From the NCBI RefSeq assembly GCF_041146395.1, contig NC_091002.1, forward strand, positions 7,434,501-7,498,500: a stretch of DNA of 64,000 bases, read 5' to 3'. Position numbers and translations under genes: made by a program. Origin of the DNA: Eulemur rufifrons (lineage: Eukaryota; Chordata; Mammalia; Primates; Lemuridae). Numbering within the stretch: the stretch's first letter is position 1; every line of letters begins with the position of its first letter. Below are positions 12,126 through 28,959 of the stretch, piece after piece. Under the pieces are notes generated by a model that worked only from the letters and a program-made list of their open reading frames with translations, did no database searches and had not been told where the DNA came from.

Positions 12126-13079
12126 GTAAGCTTGTTAGCTGCCGTTCGGCACAAATATGCTTGGTTTTATAACTTAAGCCAGTTTCTGGTGAGATGCCAC
12201 ATTTATTGCCACATTCACCACCCGGGCAACCTCTGGCTGGCCTATGGCTCCTGCCTATTGTCACTGGATGTCTGCCCTGCCCCAGAGGATCTTCCCAGGA
12301 GCCCCTGCCCGACTCCGGTCCCTGGTGCTGGGCCTGGCTCTGACAGCTGGTCCTGGGCAGGATGCCGGGCAGGGCTGGTGGTGACGAGAGCGAAGTGAGG
12401 CCTTTCTCCTTCTCCCTGCCCCTCTCCCTGCAGCCCCTTCACAGCCCATTTTATTTCTGATCCCAATGTCTGAGACAACGTGCCCTTTCCAAGGTGAGAA
12501 AATTCTTGAAGTACAGAGAGCCGGTTCCCGGCAGGGTGCGGAGTTCACAGTGCACTCCTTGTGCGGCTTCCTTCCTGGAGGAAACCCTGCTGCGCAGGAT
12601 GCCTCTGCCCTGGGAGCCTGTGGGGTCTTTGCCCAACGTTAGGGGCTGAGTTTGGAGCATGAGAGAGGAAAAATATGAGAAAAGCAGGCAGCCCTCTGGA
12701 AGGACTTCATTTGGCAGGTGCTGGGCGGTGCAGGTGGGCAGTGCTGGGAGCCAGGGCTAGTGATGGGTAAGGGGGATTGGCACAGCCAGTGTTTCAAAGC
12801 AGCTTTTCTCAGAGGATGTTTACAATGTAAAAATACCTTTTTTTGTGTTTGTTCACATTTTTGTTCTTGACAGCTGAGAATATCCTGAGCAAACACACTG
12901 AGGCTGGGGGCTGGTTGGGCAGGGCCGTGGCTAGAGGAGTGTGGGCTGGGCTGCAGGGCTTGATGATGATCTTGCTCGGCCCCCTCCCAGCTCCACGTGT
13001 TTCTTCATCATGAAATATGGCGCATTAAGGGAAATTTAAAGATGGAGGAAGGACAGATTTCTTGTAGTTTTATTGGTCA
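12126..13079. other. Intron, nothing recognised
   Basis: The first 270 bases stay open in the RGS12 frame (intronic read-through). The remainder is mixed non-coding sequence. Confidence 0.5.
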
Positions 13080-14688
<1,609 letters not shown>

Positions 14689-16170
14689 CAGCCTAATACC
14701 TTTGCAAAATGACCACTGATAATCTTTTGACGAATCTGAGCGTAGATTTTTGTTTTTTTCTAGCATAGTTGTAATCATATGGATGGATTTCCAACCCAAT
14801 TCTTTAGCGGGTCGTTCTGCAGCTGCGTGTGCTGCCAGCACTGCCTTCCTTCCTTCGTCTCTGGCTGGATCCTCAGGGTGGTGCCCTCCTGCCTGCCCGG
14901 GCCTCACCGCAGCCCCCAGAGAGCCCACCTGTGGGGGTCGGGGCACTGCCGGGAGCTGGGCTGCCTTGTTGGGTGGGGTGGGGAGGTGAAGGGCCCTGAG
15001 ATGTGGCTAAAACATTCTTTGAAATCGGGAACTCATCTCTTTGAATACAGATTTTAAAATGTGTTTTATCCGTTGCCGTTGTATAAGTGAATAATCATAG
15101 GGATAGAAATAAGTGGGGTTTGTGTGCTGCTTTGTGGATGGCAGGGCACCTTCACGTGTGTTCTTCTTGCACTCGATGGAGGGTGTGATACCACTGTAGA
15201 TGCTGCTGGCTGTGACCCTCGGGGAACCCCGAGATAGGTGGTGTATGGCCCCCGAGTGAATCGACTGATCCTCAGGGGCCAGTGGCTTGTGGAAGGTCAA
15301 ACAGCCGTGAATACGCAGGGTCCTTGTCACTGCTCTCTCACTTTGAACAAAGGGTGTCAGCTGTTACTACTTACACTGCAGGAGAACGGCAGAATGAAAT
15401 GCTTCTGTGGAACTGGTGGGTCTCCAGTGCTGGGCGCTGGCGGCGCAGCATTCGCCGCATTGCAGAGGGTTTTCATACTTGCGTAGGGGTTGTGTGGGAC
15501 CATCCGGCCAGGCACTCTATTTTCATTTACTGAGGAGTTTACAGTGTGGATGTTGAGTGACTTGCCCACAGTCAGGGCGAGTTAGCGCTGAGAGGAAGGC
15601 AGACCCAGGGCTCCGACTGATGCCCACAAAGGGACTGCCGTGTGTGACTCGTCACCTTTGTGATACGATGCGACGCATCGTTCCTCTAAGAACAAGCAGT
15701 AGCGTGTTGTGTTTCATGGGTTGCTACTAACTTTGCCAAGTGGATCTCCCTACGTGATTAGCTCAGTCTGAGCCCACAGCCTCCCCATCGGAGCTGCAGA
15801 GGCTTCCAGGGCTCATGAGGTGTAGGATGGGTCCTGACATCCCTCCAGCAGGTTTGCTGGGCCTTGAAGGTGGCAGTGACTGTCCCATGGCATTCGGGGC
15901 CACACTTGGGTACTGGCCAGAGGCTTGTCAGGATGAGCAGAGGAGAGGCTGGAGGGATGAAGGAAGGGCCCGGAAATGAGAAGAGGAGGAGGAGTGACAA
16001 AGGGATGGGGGACTACTAGACGCTGTGCAGTGGTGAGGACTTGAGTTCCGTGTCACCCTGAGCTCTCCTCAGTGGTAGCAGGGGCTTCTGCACTTGACTT
16101 TGCACAAACTCAGGCTGGATCCATTGGGATCTGGCCAGGAGACAGAAAACACAGGAGTAATTTGAAGGCA
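14689..16170. other. Intron, weak MIR-like patch only
   Basis: Around 15515-15580 the text 'tttactgaggagtttacag' and 'gacttgcccacagtca' resembles a MIR/L2 3' half. Otherwise nothing is supported. Confidence 0.4.
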
Positions 16171-16184
16171 GAATTTAATAAAAA

Positions 16185-16754
16185 TCAGGAGTTCGGCTGG
16201 GCATGGTTGCCTACACCTGTAATCCTAGCACTCTGGGAGGCCGAGGCAGGAGGATTGTTTGAGCTCAGGAGTTCGAGACCAGCCTGAGCAAGAGTGAGAC
16301 CCCATCTCTACTAAAAATAGAAAGAAAGTAGCTGGACAACTAAAAATATATAGAAAAAATTATCTGGGCATGGTGGCGCATGCCTGTAGTCCCAGCTACT
16401 CGGGAGGCTGAGGCAGGAGGATTGCTTGAGCTCAGGAGTTTGAAGTGGCACTGAGCTATGATGATGTCACTGCACTCTAGCCCGGGCAGCAGAGTGAGAC
16501 TCTGTCTCAAAAAAAAAAAAAAAGCAAGAGTTTGAGATCAGCCTGAGCAAGAGTGAGATCCCGTCTCTACTAAAAATAGAAAAATTAGCCGGGTGTGGTG
16601 GCACGAGCCTCTAGTCCCAGCTACCTGGGAAGCTGAGGCAGAAGGAGTGCTTGAGCCCAGGAGTTTGAGGTTGCTGTGAGCTAGGCTGACGCCATGGCAC
16701 TCTAGCCTGGGCAACAGAGCAAGACTCTGTCTCAAAAAAAAAAAAAAAAAAAAA
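16185..16754 (+). mobile_element. 5'-truncated Alu interrupted by a second full-length Alu
   Basis: The outer Alu is flanked by aatttaataaaaa (about 16172-16184) and aatttagtaaaaa after its poly-A (about 16753). Only its first few bases ('caggagttc') stand before 16195, where an intact Alu (16195-16523, own poly-A) interrupts. The outer copy resumes with 'gcaagagtttgagatcagcc' at 16524 and runs to 16754. So the second Alu inserted into the first, near a short duplication (aggagtt/aagagtt). Confidence 0.85.
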
Positions 16755-16768
16755 TTTAGTAAAAAGAA

Positions 16769-19560
16769 TAGTTATCTGGGGAAAAGATGGTTTGCTGCTA
16801 AAAGACAGTGCCAAGATAGTGTGGAAAGGGGCAGAGTTTGGAAAAGTACTCACAGGAGAGGCTTAGAGGAGGAGGCCCTGCAAGGCTGAGCCACCCTGTG
16901 GCTGCTGCCCTAATGATGGGACCATGGGACGGTGAAGAAGCTTGTTGGTGGGGAGCGGTGGCTGAATTGTATGTCCCAGGGGAAATTATGTTTGAACCAT
17001 CACATACCGATCCAGCCCAGCCACCTGGACCCCTCCCTCCAGCACCCTCCTTTGGCAGAACCGTCGGGCAAGGGAGCAATGTGGCCTGCGAGCCCCAGCG
17101 CCAGGACTGGAAGCTGGGCAAGGGAGGGCGGGTGTGGCGCTAAGAGGAAATACCACGGTGACTGGCATGGCACCCTGTGTGGCCACCAGCATCCATATGA
17201 CCTCTCTTCCGTACAGATAGAGCAGCGCAGGTGGGGCTCCAGAGGCAAGTATCCTCCACGGGGGACACTCTCTCCCTGCAGCACAGCCCCCGTGGTTGTC
17301 AGGCTGTTCATTGTCAGTGACGTCTCTGAACTGATGCTGTAATGTGTTCTTTGTTATGTGGTCTCTTGGTTAGCTTAGTGGTCAGCTAGTGATTGGACAG
17401 AGGTTTCCTTAGGCGCCTGGGACAGCCAGTCTCCCAGCCCTGGCCGGGGGCTCTGTGTGCACGCTGGGACGTGCCTGCAGCACTCGGGGTGCAGTTGGCG
17501 CCTCTGCCTTGGCTTTCGCTCCTCCAGGTCAGCCAGAGGGGAGAGTTCAGGGCCTTCTCGGGGCTTTCCTGAGCACATGCACAGCCCTTCTGTGGCCTTC
17601 TGAATTCCCAGTGGTAATATTGGAGCTTTTCAATACCTCTGGGGACAGCTCCTTCTCCAGCTCTTCCTTGTAAGGCTGTCTTGGCCTGCCTGCTCCCAGG
17701 GGTGTTCCCCGACTACAAAGCGCTCTGACCTAGACAGCCCCAAGGGCTCCTCCACTTAGCCGGCCACCAGCACCCCATGTCCAGCGTGGGCTGAGGCCCA
17801 AGCCTGGGGAGGGCCCCTGCCCAGGGTGCTCTTTGCTTAGCCTCGTTCCTAGCCCTAGGATAACCTGCAGCGCTGTCTTCACACGTTTGTCGTGTTTCCA
17901 TGTCATACTTATCAACTCTGTATGAAACATTCCCTTTTAAATCACTGGTAGCGGCCTTTGTTAATTCTGTATGCAAATAAGAAAGCCAACTAGAAGAAAT
18001 ATATTACTGCAGGTAGTCACCAGTTGGTCTCTAAGTCCTGTCAGTTCTGTGTCCCAACTGTCACTAGGGTCATCACTTTGCTTCCCCAGTGCTTTTGTCA
18101 CTGCCTCCTAGATCCCTTCACCCCTGGGCGGCCGCGTGGCCTGCAGCCGGCGCTGCTGTGGGAGCCTAGAGGCGGCCCGGCCGCGGGAGCGCTCCGGCCT
18201 CCCACTCTGCCCGTGCAGGGCCGCCGCCTCCCTGCTCCCCGCACTGCCGGGTGCTGACGACACCAGCCCTGTCGCTGGGCATTGTGACCTCTTCCTGGCA
18301 ATATCCAAGCTTTTTTAACCCAGGTACTGTCCTGACTGACTCATCCTTTCAACATTCTTCCCCCATGGGGAGGAGGAGGGCTGGGGGCTGAGGACTCTTG
18401 GACTTCGCTGAGTGTATGAAATTCTTGAAGTGAATTAAATAATGTTTATAAATGGGCGATTTTCCATTTTGTTTAGTTTACTTTTTGTTTCTCCTTAATG
18501 TCCATAACCAGTAGAGGAAGCTGGCACTACTGGAGATAAATTTTAAAATCTGTGACTAATAAAGTAGATTAATGTGAAAGAGAGACTCCAAGATCTTGAA
18601 ATGCCATCTGTATCATCAAAAATGAGTATGCTTAATTTAAGATAAAGTATATTTAATTCTGTGTCTTTGAAAACTGATTCCTAAGATTAATATTAATTCA
18701 AATATCTGGTTAAGTAGCAAAATCCAACCTCTTAAACTTTCTATATAATAGATTTTGGAAATTTTAAAAACGAAAATGTTATGATAGCATGATAAGGGTT
18801 TATTATTTTAAAATGAATGAATAAATAAGTAGTTAAAAATTTCTCAGTTTAATTTCTAATATGGAAAATATCGGTGGATGGAGCTCACATAGACAAAAGT
18901 TCTTTGGGGTCCTCAGTTTTTAAGGGTGCGCAGGAGTTGCGAAACCACAGCATGGAGGACTGCCGCTCCCGAGAGCCTCTGCCTGGCGTGCAGAGGAGGG
19001 ACTTCAGGATTGAGTCCTTTCCCGACTGTTTCTCACTGAGAATAAGACCCATTAACAGGAGAATGGAGAAGTAAATTATGGAGTGTACTTGAATACTAGA
19101 GCGTTCAATCCAAATGAACCAGTGGTGCTTTCTTCAACCCAAATCAGTTCGAAAGCCATGCTACTAAAATAGGCAAAATACAGACGGTGTATAGTGTTTT
19201 CCTGTTTCTAAAGTTTAAACATATGCAGACAGTGCTGTGTGTTGTTTAGGGGCAGGTGTGTCACCACGTGGTAGAAGGATGAGCAAAGTACAGCGAGGAG
19301 GAGCGGGTGCCCAGGCCATGGCATTTGTGTTTATGAAGTTTTATTTTTAGGGTGTTTATTTTCCACATTCATCCTTAATAAAAATATCTAAAAGTAAAAT
19401 ATGATTTTATGAAAATAACAGAAATAAACCATATAGCACTGTAAAGTCAAAAGTCCTAGATCCTGGCCCCTGGCCGGCCTCCACCTCCAGTCCCGCTGCA
19501 CAGGGTGGGCCCTGTCCGAGTTCCCTCTGCCGCCTCCCTCCTGTCATAGACTCTGCAGCC
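16769..19560. other. Intron, mostly unrecognised, with a CpG-dense patch
   Basis: Positions 18125-18255 are strikingly GC- and CpG-rich (gcggccgcg, ccggccgcgggagcgctccgg) within ordinary intron. 18420-18860 is AT-rich. No exon with supported splice sites or protein similarity was seen. Confidence 0.5.
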
Positions 19561-20060
19561 ACAGCCTCTGGTGTGTTTTTCCTTTGTCCTTCCTTTGCTG
19601 AAAATACACATTATTGACTGCTGTGAGTTACTTTTTCCTAAAACAGTTTCTCATGTACATAGCTGTGTATCAGTTTACACAGCTCTGCCTCATTCGCCAC
19701 GGTGGCCACGCAGCGTCACTCTCATGCCTGCGCCACCTCTCAGCAGCCTCAGCGTGGTGATCCACGGGAACCTCGGGTTGCTTCTAGATTTCATTATCAA
19801 CTGTGTCGCTGTAAACATCCTTCCGTTTGTATCTTCGCATATCTGAGTATATTCTGGGTAAGTTCTACGTGTGGACTTGGTCTTTTTAAAAGTGTATGTG
19901 CATTTTTTATTTTGCCAAACTGCCGACCAGAGGTTTTCTGGTTTATGTTTCTGTCAAGTGTGTGTGTATGTGTGTGTGTGTGTGTGTGTGAGTGAGAATG
20001 CCCTTTTCTTTCCTTTGTTTTGAAGGAGAATCTGTATTACTTTTATGTACAAAAAACTCA
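19561..20060 (-). repeat. L1-type relic with (TG)n run
   Basis: 'attatcaactgtgtcgctgt' followed by a T-rich stretch resembles reverse-oriented old L1 3' sequence. A TG dinucleotide run lies at about 19958-19990. Family call is weak. Confidence 0.35.
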
Positions 20061-21320
20061 ACAGTGTGTGTTAACCTGGTTCCTTAGCCTTTGCCTTTTG
20101 CAGCTTGACAGCGTGAACCACAGATTTCGTAGTACCTGTCGTTGTGATTGGTCCTGCCAAGTTCCCCCAACTTAGTCAGAGCTCTCTCGTCTTCCGAGTC
20201 ATCTGTGTGAAGGTGACGGTGACGCAGGTCTTGCCGTGGAGTGTACCTCCAGTCCGGCTTCTCTTTGATGATGAACAGGAACCCCATCTAGCTACACAGG
20301 GCAGGGGGAAGACAGCTGCTCAATGCAAGCCACATCCCACTCGGTCACCACCAGCCCGGGCTTCTTGCTCTCCACCAAGGTTGTGGCAGTGTTAAGCCCT
20401 GCTTGAAGGATTGGTGGTCAGTCTCTTAGTAGGGGGACCCCTTTTGCAGCAGCTCTTCCCAGCCCAGTCTCTGGTCTGCACTGTGGGCCACTGTGAACAG
20501 TTGCATAGCCTCGTGTTCCCAGGCCTGGGCGAGCTGGTCCATTGCAGTAGGCGCTTTCAGATGCCTACAGAGGACAGATGCTGGGTGTGGTGGGGCCATT
20601 TGACAAAGCAGGTGAGGTCCCTTTTGGGCTGGAAGTCCTGTCCAAGGCCAGAATTCTCAGGCCATTCCTCAAACGGAAGCTCACCACCTTCCTGCGCTCT
20701 TGCTTCCTCACGGCGGCCAGGGCTGGGCCCCCTCCCTCCCCTCGGCTTCCTTCCGTGCGTCCGGATGGCTGGAGGAGAGAAGGCTCTTTTCCTCCCACCC
20801 ACGTAGCTCTGAGTTTATCAGTCGTTTATATCTTTGCCAGTCTGAGAGGAAAGAAATGGTATTTCCTTATTTAATTTCTGAAATTGAGCAATTTTTATGT
20901 TAGTTGGCCATAAATATTTCTTTCATTATCTACTCTCAATTCATGTACCTTGGCTATTTTTCTACGTGATTGCAGGTCTTTTTCTTATTGATTAGTAAGA
21001 GCTCTTTGCATATAAAAGAAACTAGTGCTTTGGTCAAAACATTTTAAAATAGTCCTAAAAAATCTACCAAAGAGGAAAAATGAAAATGAGTGAATTTTTG
21101 GTAACTGGAAGAGTTTGAACAGAGAGTGAGACTTCTCTTGGGAGGAGTTTTCTGAAAGATTTGTGCATGGCTGGAGGGTGAAGGAGAGGATTCCCTAACT
21201 CAGAGGTGCCATTTAGCTTTTATGTTGTTTTATTTGCTGTGAACTTTGGCAGACAATCAATTAGCAATTGGATTACTCTTGTCATTTATCGTGTGGACTA
21301 AAAGATATGTAAGAGGACGT
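20061..21320. other. Intron, possible old L1 fragment at 20900-21060
   Basis: 20900-21060 reads 'tgtaccttggctatttttct ... tattgattagtaagagctctttgcat', a pattern common to reverse-oriented old L1 ends. The remainder is unassigned. Confidence 0.35.
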
Positions 21321-21321
21321 G

Positions 21322-21410
21322 CTATGGTTTGAATGTCCCTCGAAGCCCCACGGCAACAGTAGTAAGAGGCGACTGGGTCATGAGGGCAGAGCCTTCAGGA
21401 ATGGATTGAT
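21322..21410 (+). mobile_element. Short MaLR-type LTR fragment
   Basis: 'gctatggtttgaatgtccct' followed by 'gggtcatgagggcagagcct' is the 5' portion of a MaLR LTR (MLT1/MST-like). The rest is missing. Confidence 0.6.
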
Positions 21411-22279
21411 TTATATATATATGAAATCTGTGTAGATATACTTACATGAAGTAGGGTTAGAGATCTAGATGTAGTATAGATATAATAGGTTTGCAATTAG
21501 GAAATAACGCAGGTGGTAGTGAGATTTCTCTCACTAGGGTTGTATGCAACTATGTGAGAGCTTAGTATTGGGAGTATTTGCTTATAGTTTTCTGCTGTGA
21601 AGTAAGAACATTTTTGACCTGGCTGCTCTGGTTCCTCATACTCGAAGAACCACAGTCCCGAGGCCCATGGAGCGGCCCTGGGGAGCAGAGGGGCCGCCTG
21701 AGACCTGTTCCCTGGCCCGACTTTCCTTTCCCTTCTTTTCTGACCACGCCCAGTCTGGATGGGAGAACATAGTGTCACCTTTAACCCCCAGGGGCAGTTG
21801 CCAGGGCAAGATGCCCAGCTGTTGGCATCCAGGTGAAAGAGCTGAGGGTTCAGATCAGAGGCAGGGAGAATGAAATGCACCCTGCAGAGTCAGCTCTCCC
21901 CTGACCCTGCCCTTCCTCACTCTCCTTGAAACACCCGAGTTGGAGGGAGAGAACGAGGGTAACTGGGGAGTCAGGTGGGCCGTGTGGGAATCCTTCCCTG
22001 CACATCCTGCTTTGAGTCCCATGGTGGCCCGGAGGGAGTCTCCCTTCATGTTTGGGACCCAAGAATGCGCGAAACCCATTTCCACTGGTGTGTTTAGAAC
22101 TTGCACGGGGCCTGCCCCAGGGGAGGGCAGGGCAGAGGGAGATTCTGAGTGGCAGGAGAAGACTCAGAGTCCCTTTGGGTCCCAAGGGCATCGCAGAGCT
22201 TGGAGAGCGCACTGCCCACCGCTCAGTGTGCTGTGGGGAGCAGTGTGGATGAGTCTTGGTCTAGTCAGGCGCCATGGTG
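21411..22279. other. Intron, nothing recognised
   Basis: Short AT-rich run at 21405-21480, then GC-rich unique-looking sequence. Overlapping chance frames on both strands only. Confidence 0.4.
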
Positions 22280-22626
22280 AGGTTCTACAGACTGGGCAGC
22301 TTCAACAGACATTTATTCTGTCACGGTCCTGGAGGGTGGACGTCCAAGATTAAAGCATCTGAGAAAAGCTGTTGAGGGCTGGTTCCTTCCGAGGCCTCTC
22401 CCCTTGGCTTGCAGACTCGGCCTTCTCCCTGTGTGCGTGTCTGTGTCCTAATCTCTTCTTTTTATAAGGACACCAGTCACATTGGATTGGGGCCCACCTT
22501 AATGTCATCATTTTACCTTAATTACCTTTGTAAAAGTCCTGTTGCCAAATACAGTCACATTCTGAGGTCCTGGGGCTTAGAGCTTCAACATATGGATTTT
22601 GGGGGACACAGTTCGGCCATAACAGA
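22280..22626 (-). mobile_element. MaLR-like LTR relic, nearly complete
   Basis: 'cagacatttattctgtcacg', 'ataaggacaccagtcacatt', 'ccaaatacagtcacattctg' and terminal 'cggccataaca' are in the order expected for a common mammalian LTR repeat read in reverse. Confidence 0.65.
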
Positions 22627-23153
22627 TAGTGTCCCCTTGGGATTGATTGAGGCCATGTCTGTACCTGAAAGTGGCCAGTGCCAAAGTCGTGACTGATAAT
22701 AGCACAGCCTGTGCCCAGTGGCAGACACGTGAGTGACATGAGGAGAGTGAGACCAGTACCAGACCCAGAGGGGCCATGGCTGGAAGGCCGGTGGCCCTAC
22801 CCTATGGTGTCAGAGCAACTGTTTCACGAATATTCCCTCCCCCATCCACAGAAACCACAGGGAGAATAGTGGAAAACACCCGACAGGGACTTGAACATGA
22901 TATGACTGAATTATTACAGCCAGAATTGAATGAAAAATGAGGTAATTTAACCATTTACTTGTAAATGACCGAATTAAATCTACATCAGATATAATTTGGA
23001 CTTAGGGTTAGAAAATCAAATTGGGTTTTATAAAATAAAGGTACATTTTAAAGTTAAGTTTCTGCATACCTGAGTTCATGAATACAAAATTTCAGTCTAT
23101 CACATTTAATGGAGGAAGAAGCGAGGGAATGAATTCCTTTGCCTCTTTAAAAC
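22627..23153. other. Intron, nothing recognised
   Basis: No repeat or exon could be named; AT-rich after 22850. Confidence 0.4.
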
Positions 23154-23166
23154 AAAAATTGCCTTT

Positions 23167-25790
<2,624 letters not shown>

Positions 25791-27480
25791 TCTAATAATA
25801 TATTCATTAATTTTGCTGCTTCTTCAGCTTTATAAAAATAGCTTAATGACATTCTTCTGCAACTTATTTTTTAATCATTGAATATCATTTCAAAGATTTA
25901 TCCATGATATTATCCATAGCTATAGTTTATTCATTTTAACTCTGTATAATCCACAACCGCTGCATGCCACATACACAGAGGCATTAAAAAGTTAATAAGA
26001 CATTCTTATACGTATCTCCAAGTGTGATTGTCAGACTTCTTAATTTTTTGCGAAGCTAGGAGTTATAAAATGGTATCTTATTGTGGCTTTAATTTGCATT
26101 CCCTTTGGATTTCCTCTTTGTTGAGGTTCATACTCAAACCTTTGCCCATTTTTCCCTGTCAGGCCGTCTTTTTCTCGTGGATCTGTAGGAATTGCAGACA
26201 CCGACTGTTGACGCTGCTGATCATACGGAGCGCGCGCCCCTCCCGCCTGGTCACACGGAGCACGCGCCCCTCCTGCTTTGTCACACGGAGCACGCGCCCC
26301 TCCCGGTTCCTGGCGTGTTTGTCACTCTCCTTCTGGTGTCTTTTGATGACTAGAAGTTCTTAACTTTAATGTAGCCAAATGTATATCTTTTTTCTTGTAG
26401 TTTATACTTTTATGTCTTATGTAATAAATTTATTGCTACCTGAGGTCAAAAAGATTTTCTCCTTTTTTTTTTTCCTCAAAGTTTCTTGGAGTCAATTTTT
26501 ATGAATAGAATCAGGTGGGATGAGTTAGTGTTTTTCTCCGTGGATACGCGGTGGCACCAGCACTAACTTCGTCCTGACACTGGGGTCAGCAGTGCCGCTC
26601 TGCCACGACCGTGCGCTGAGTGCGGGTCTGTCCCTTGGTTCTCTATTTTTTCCCTTTGTCAATGCCACCAACTATACTTTAAACAATTATAGCTTTATAA
26701 TAAGTATTTATGTCTGATAGGGCAAGTTATCTCGGCTGTGCTTGGTCCTTGCTCTTTTATATAGATTTTACAATCGCTTTATAAATTCTCCAAAATGTTG
26801 CTGACATTTTCATGCCTTCCTACCCATGAAAATATTAATAGTATGTCTCCCTGTTTTGGCTTTATTTTCTTTCAGTAAAGTTTTATAATTTCCTTCGTAA
26901 ACATCTCTAGTTAGATTTATGGTCCAGTTGGATTTATTTCTAGGTACCTTAGGTACCGTATGTAATTTAGTTGCTATTTGAAGTGGTACGTTTTTAAGCT
27001 TGTCAGGTCTGGCTCTTGAGATACACAGGAGCAAATTGATCTGTGTGTCTTACGTGCAGCTGCCTTAGCGAGGTTCAGACGGTTCCCTTCTATTCCTGTT
27101 TGTTAATACTGGTTTTCATGAATGCTGTTATGTTTTGGCTTTTCTTTTTTGGTTATTTTGCATTCATTGAGATCATGTATGTTTCCTCCTTTTGACGCTA
27201 ATGTGGCAAATTTCAATGATAGATTTTCAAATGTTAGATCATACTTGCGTTCCCAGGGTAAACCTAACTTATCGTGATGATCTTTTTATACGCTGATGGA
27301 TTTAATTTGATAATATTTTTGTAGAATTTTAGAATCTACATGTTTGAGTGAGACTATCTTGTAATTTCCCTTCTCATTGTCTTTGTCTGGTTTTGGTGTC
27401 AAGGTTGCTCTAGTCTCATAAAACTATAAAGTTAGTAGTAGAGCTTTTCTCCTCCTCTTCCTTCTTTTCTCCCTCCCTTT
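25791..27480 (-). mobile_element. Old L1 fragment, reverse orientation
   Basis: The plus strand shows reverse-L1 text such as 'ggtatcttattgtggcttta', 'atttgcattccctttggatt', 'tttgtcaatgccaccaacta', 'agttttataatttccttcgt' and 'ttatttctaggtaccttagg'. Heavily diverged, no long frame. Interrupted by a GC-rich minisatellite at 26221-26310. Confidence 0.75.
26221..26310 (+). repeat. 30-bp minisatellite, three units, CpG-rich
   Basis: Units start at 26221, 26251 and 26281, each beginning tca(c/t)acggagc(a/g)cgcgccc. There are a few differences in the last 10 bases of each unit. Sharply GC-rich within an AT-rich L1 relic. Confidence 0.95.
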
Positions 27481-28789
27481 CTTCTCCTTTTTTCCCCTGT
27501 TTTTTGTTTGTTTTTTTCTTCTTTTTGTAAGTGTATTGAATCTCTTATTTTAAAAAAGTCTTCTTTTGTCTGTTGTGAATATCGCTAACCCAGTTTTTCC
27601 TGAGTCAGCACTTTTTAAGCTGTTCCATTTCTCCATGTTTTAGGATTGTTACTGTAAGAGGCAGGAGTTGGATTTTCTCTTAATCCAGTTTGAGATTCTT
27701 GTGACAGCTCTAGGATAAGGTCAGAATTCTTGGCAGAGGCAGTTGCTTGCGCGTCAGGTGGCAGGGTCCTAGGACCTTACCTAGCTCTTCCCATAAATCT
27801 GCATTTTCTGGGCTATTCCTTCCTGCTTTCTTGCCTTTGTTTTTTGTTTTGTTGTGATTTCAAGGCTATTTGGTTTGTTTCCTTTCTCTCTTTGCCTTCC
27901 TTTATTTTTGTGGAAGTTTTGCCCTTTGTTTAGTTCATTGCTTGGCACATGGTAGGCCCTTAGGTATTTGTTGAATAACTTAAGTTGTAGTCTCTACTTA
28001 AATGTCCTTTCTTATACGTTCATTTTGTCTTTCTTGAACAGGACCCAGGCTTTGTACCCATTCTTCTTCCTTTCTCAGGAAGGTGATGTACTGGGAGCAG
28101 GAAACCTTTCTTTAGCTTCTCACACCTTACTCCGTAACCATGGCTGTAGGTTTGTCCCATTTTACGTTTGAAATGGAATTTTGTTGATTCTAAAATTGCC
28201 TTGATTTAGGACTTAGAATTCTTCCCGCTATATAGAATTTTGTTGTAACAGATTTAACCAGGTGTGCCTTAAGCCCACCCTCTGGGACTCTGCATCCCCT
28301 TCCTGCTCACCAGCTGGGTCCCTGTAGGGCTCTGCCCCCAGGGGCACTAGTAGGAGCTGGCAGGCAGGAGTGTCGCCATGGCAACACTCCTCTTCTGGCA
28401 GCCTCGGCACAGTTTGTGGTTTCCCCACACTAACTGGGCCAACCCGACTCCCCAGAAATGGCAGATGTGGCCCCTCAGAGGTCTGGGTCCCCGCTCTGCG
28501 GCCCCTCCTCTGAGCTGCTCACTTTAACTCCTCTTCTTCCCTGTGCCTTCCCAGGCCTGGGGGCTGCAGCTGCATCCCAAGGTTGCTGCCCCCCTGACGT
28601 CCTAGCGTCCCCTTCGTTCTTCAGTCCTTCAGCACCAAGTTCATGCTTCTTCCCACTGAGCTCTCTGCGCAGCGATGGGCGGTTTCTGTCTCCTGAGTGG
28701 ACCCTGACTAACACTTCTCATAAGTCTCCGTATTACTGCTCTTTGGAAAAACCTTCAGATCATCTGGTCTCTATTTTAAGCTAAATAGT
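27481..28789. other. Intron, L2/MIR tail only
   Basis: 'cattgcttggcacatggtag ... tatttgttgaataact' at 27940-27982 is a MIR/L2 tail. T-rich low-complexity at 27440-27535. Nothing coding. Confidence 0.5.
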
Positions 28790-28930
28790 CTCTTGCTTAC
28801 GGTTTATTTGTTCAGTAAATATTTATTGAGTACTTAGTATATACTAAGCATTGTTTGAGGGGTGGGGATATAGCAGTACCAGGACAGACACAGTCCTTGC
28901 TCTTCTGGGGCTCATGGTGTAGTGTTTAGA
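28790..28930 (-). repeat. L2 3' end fragment
   Basis: 'ttcagtaaatatttattgag', 'gtatatactaagcattgttt' and 'gatatagcagtaccaggaca' follow the order of the L2 3' end in reverse. Confidence 0.7.
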
Positions 28931-28959
28931 CTGTTGGGTTGGAATTTTTAGTTCTAGCA

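Noticed and set aside
21497..22212. Two minus-strand frames over 120 codons
   Set aside because: No motif, overlapped by plus-strand frames of equal length; composition effect.
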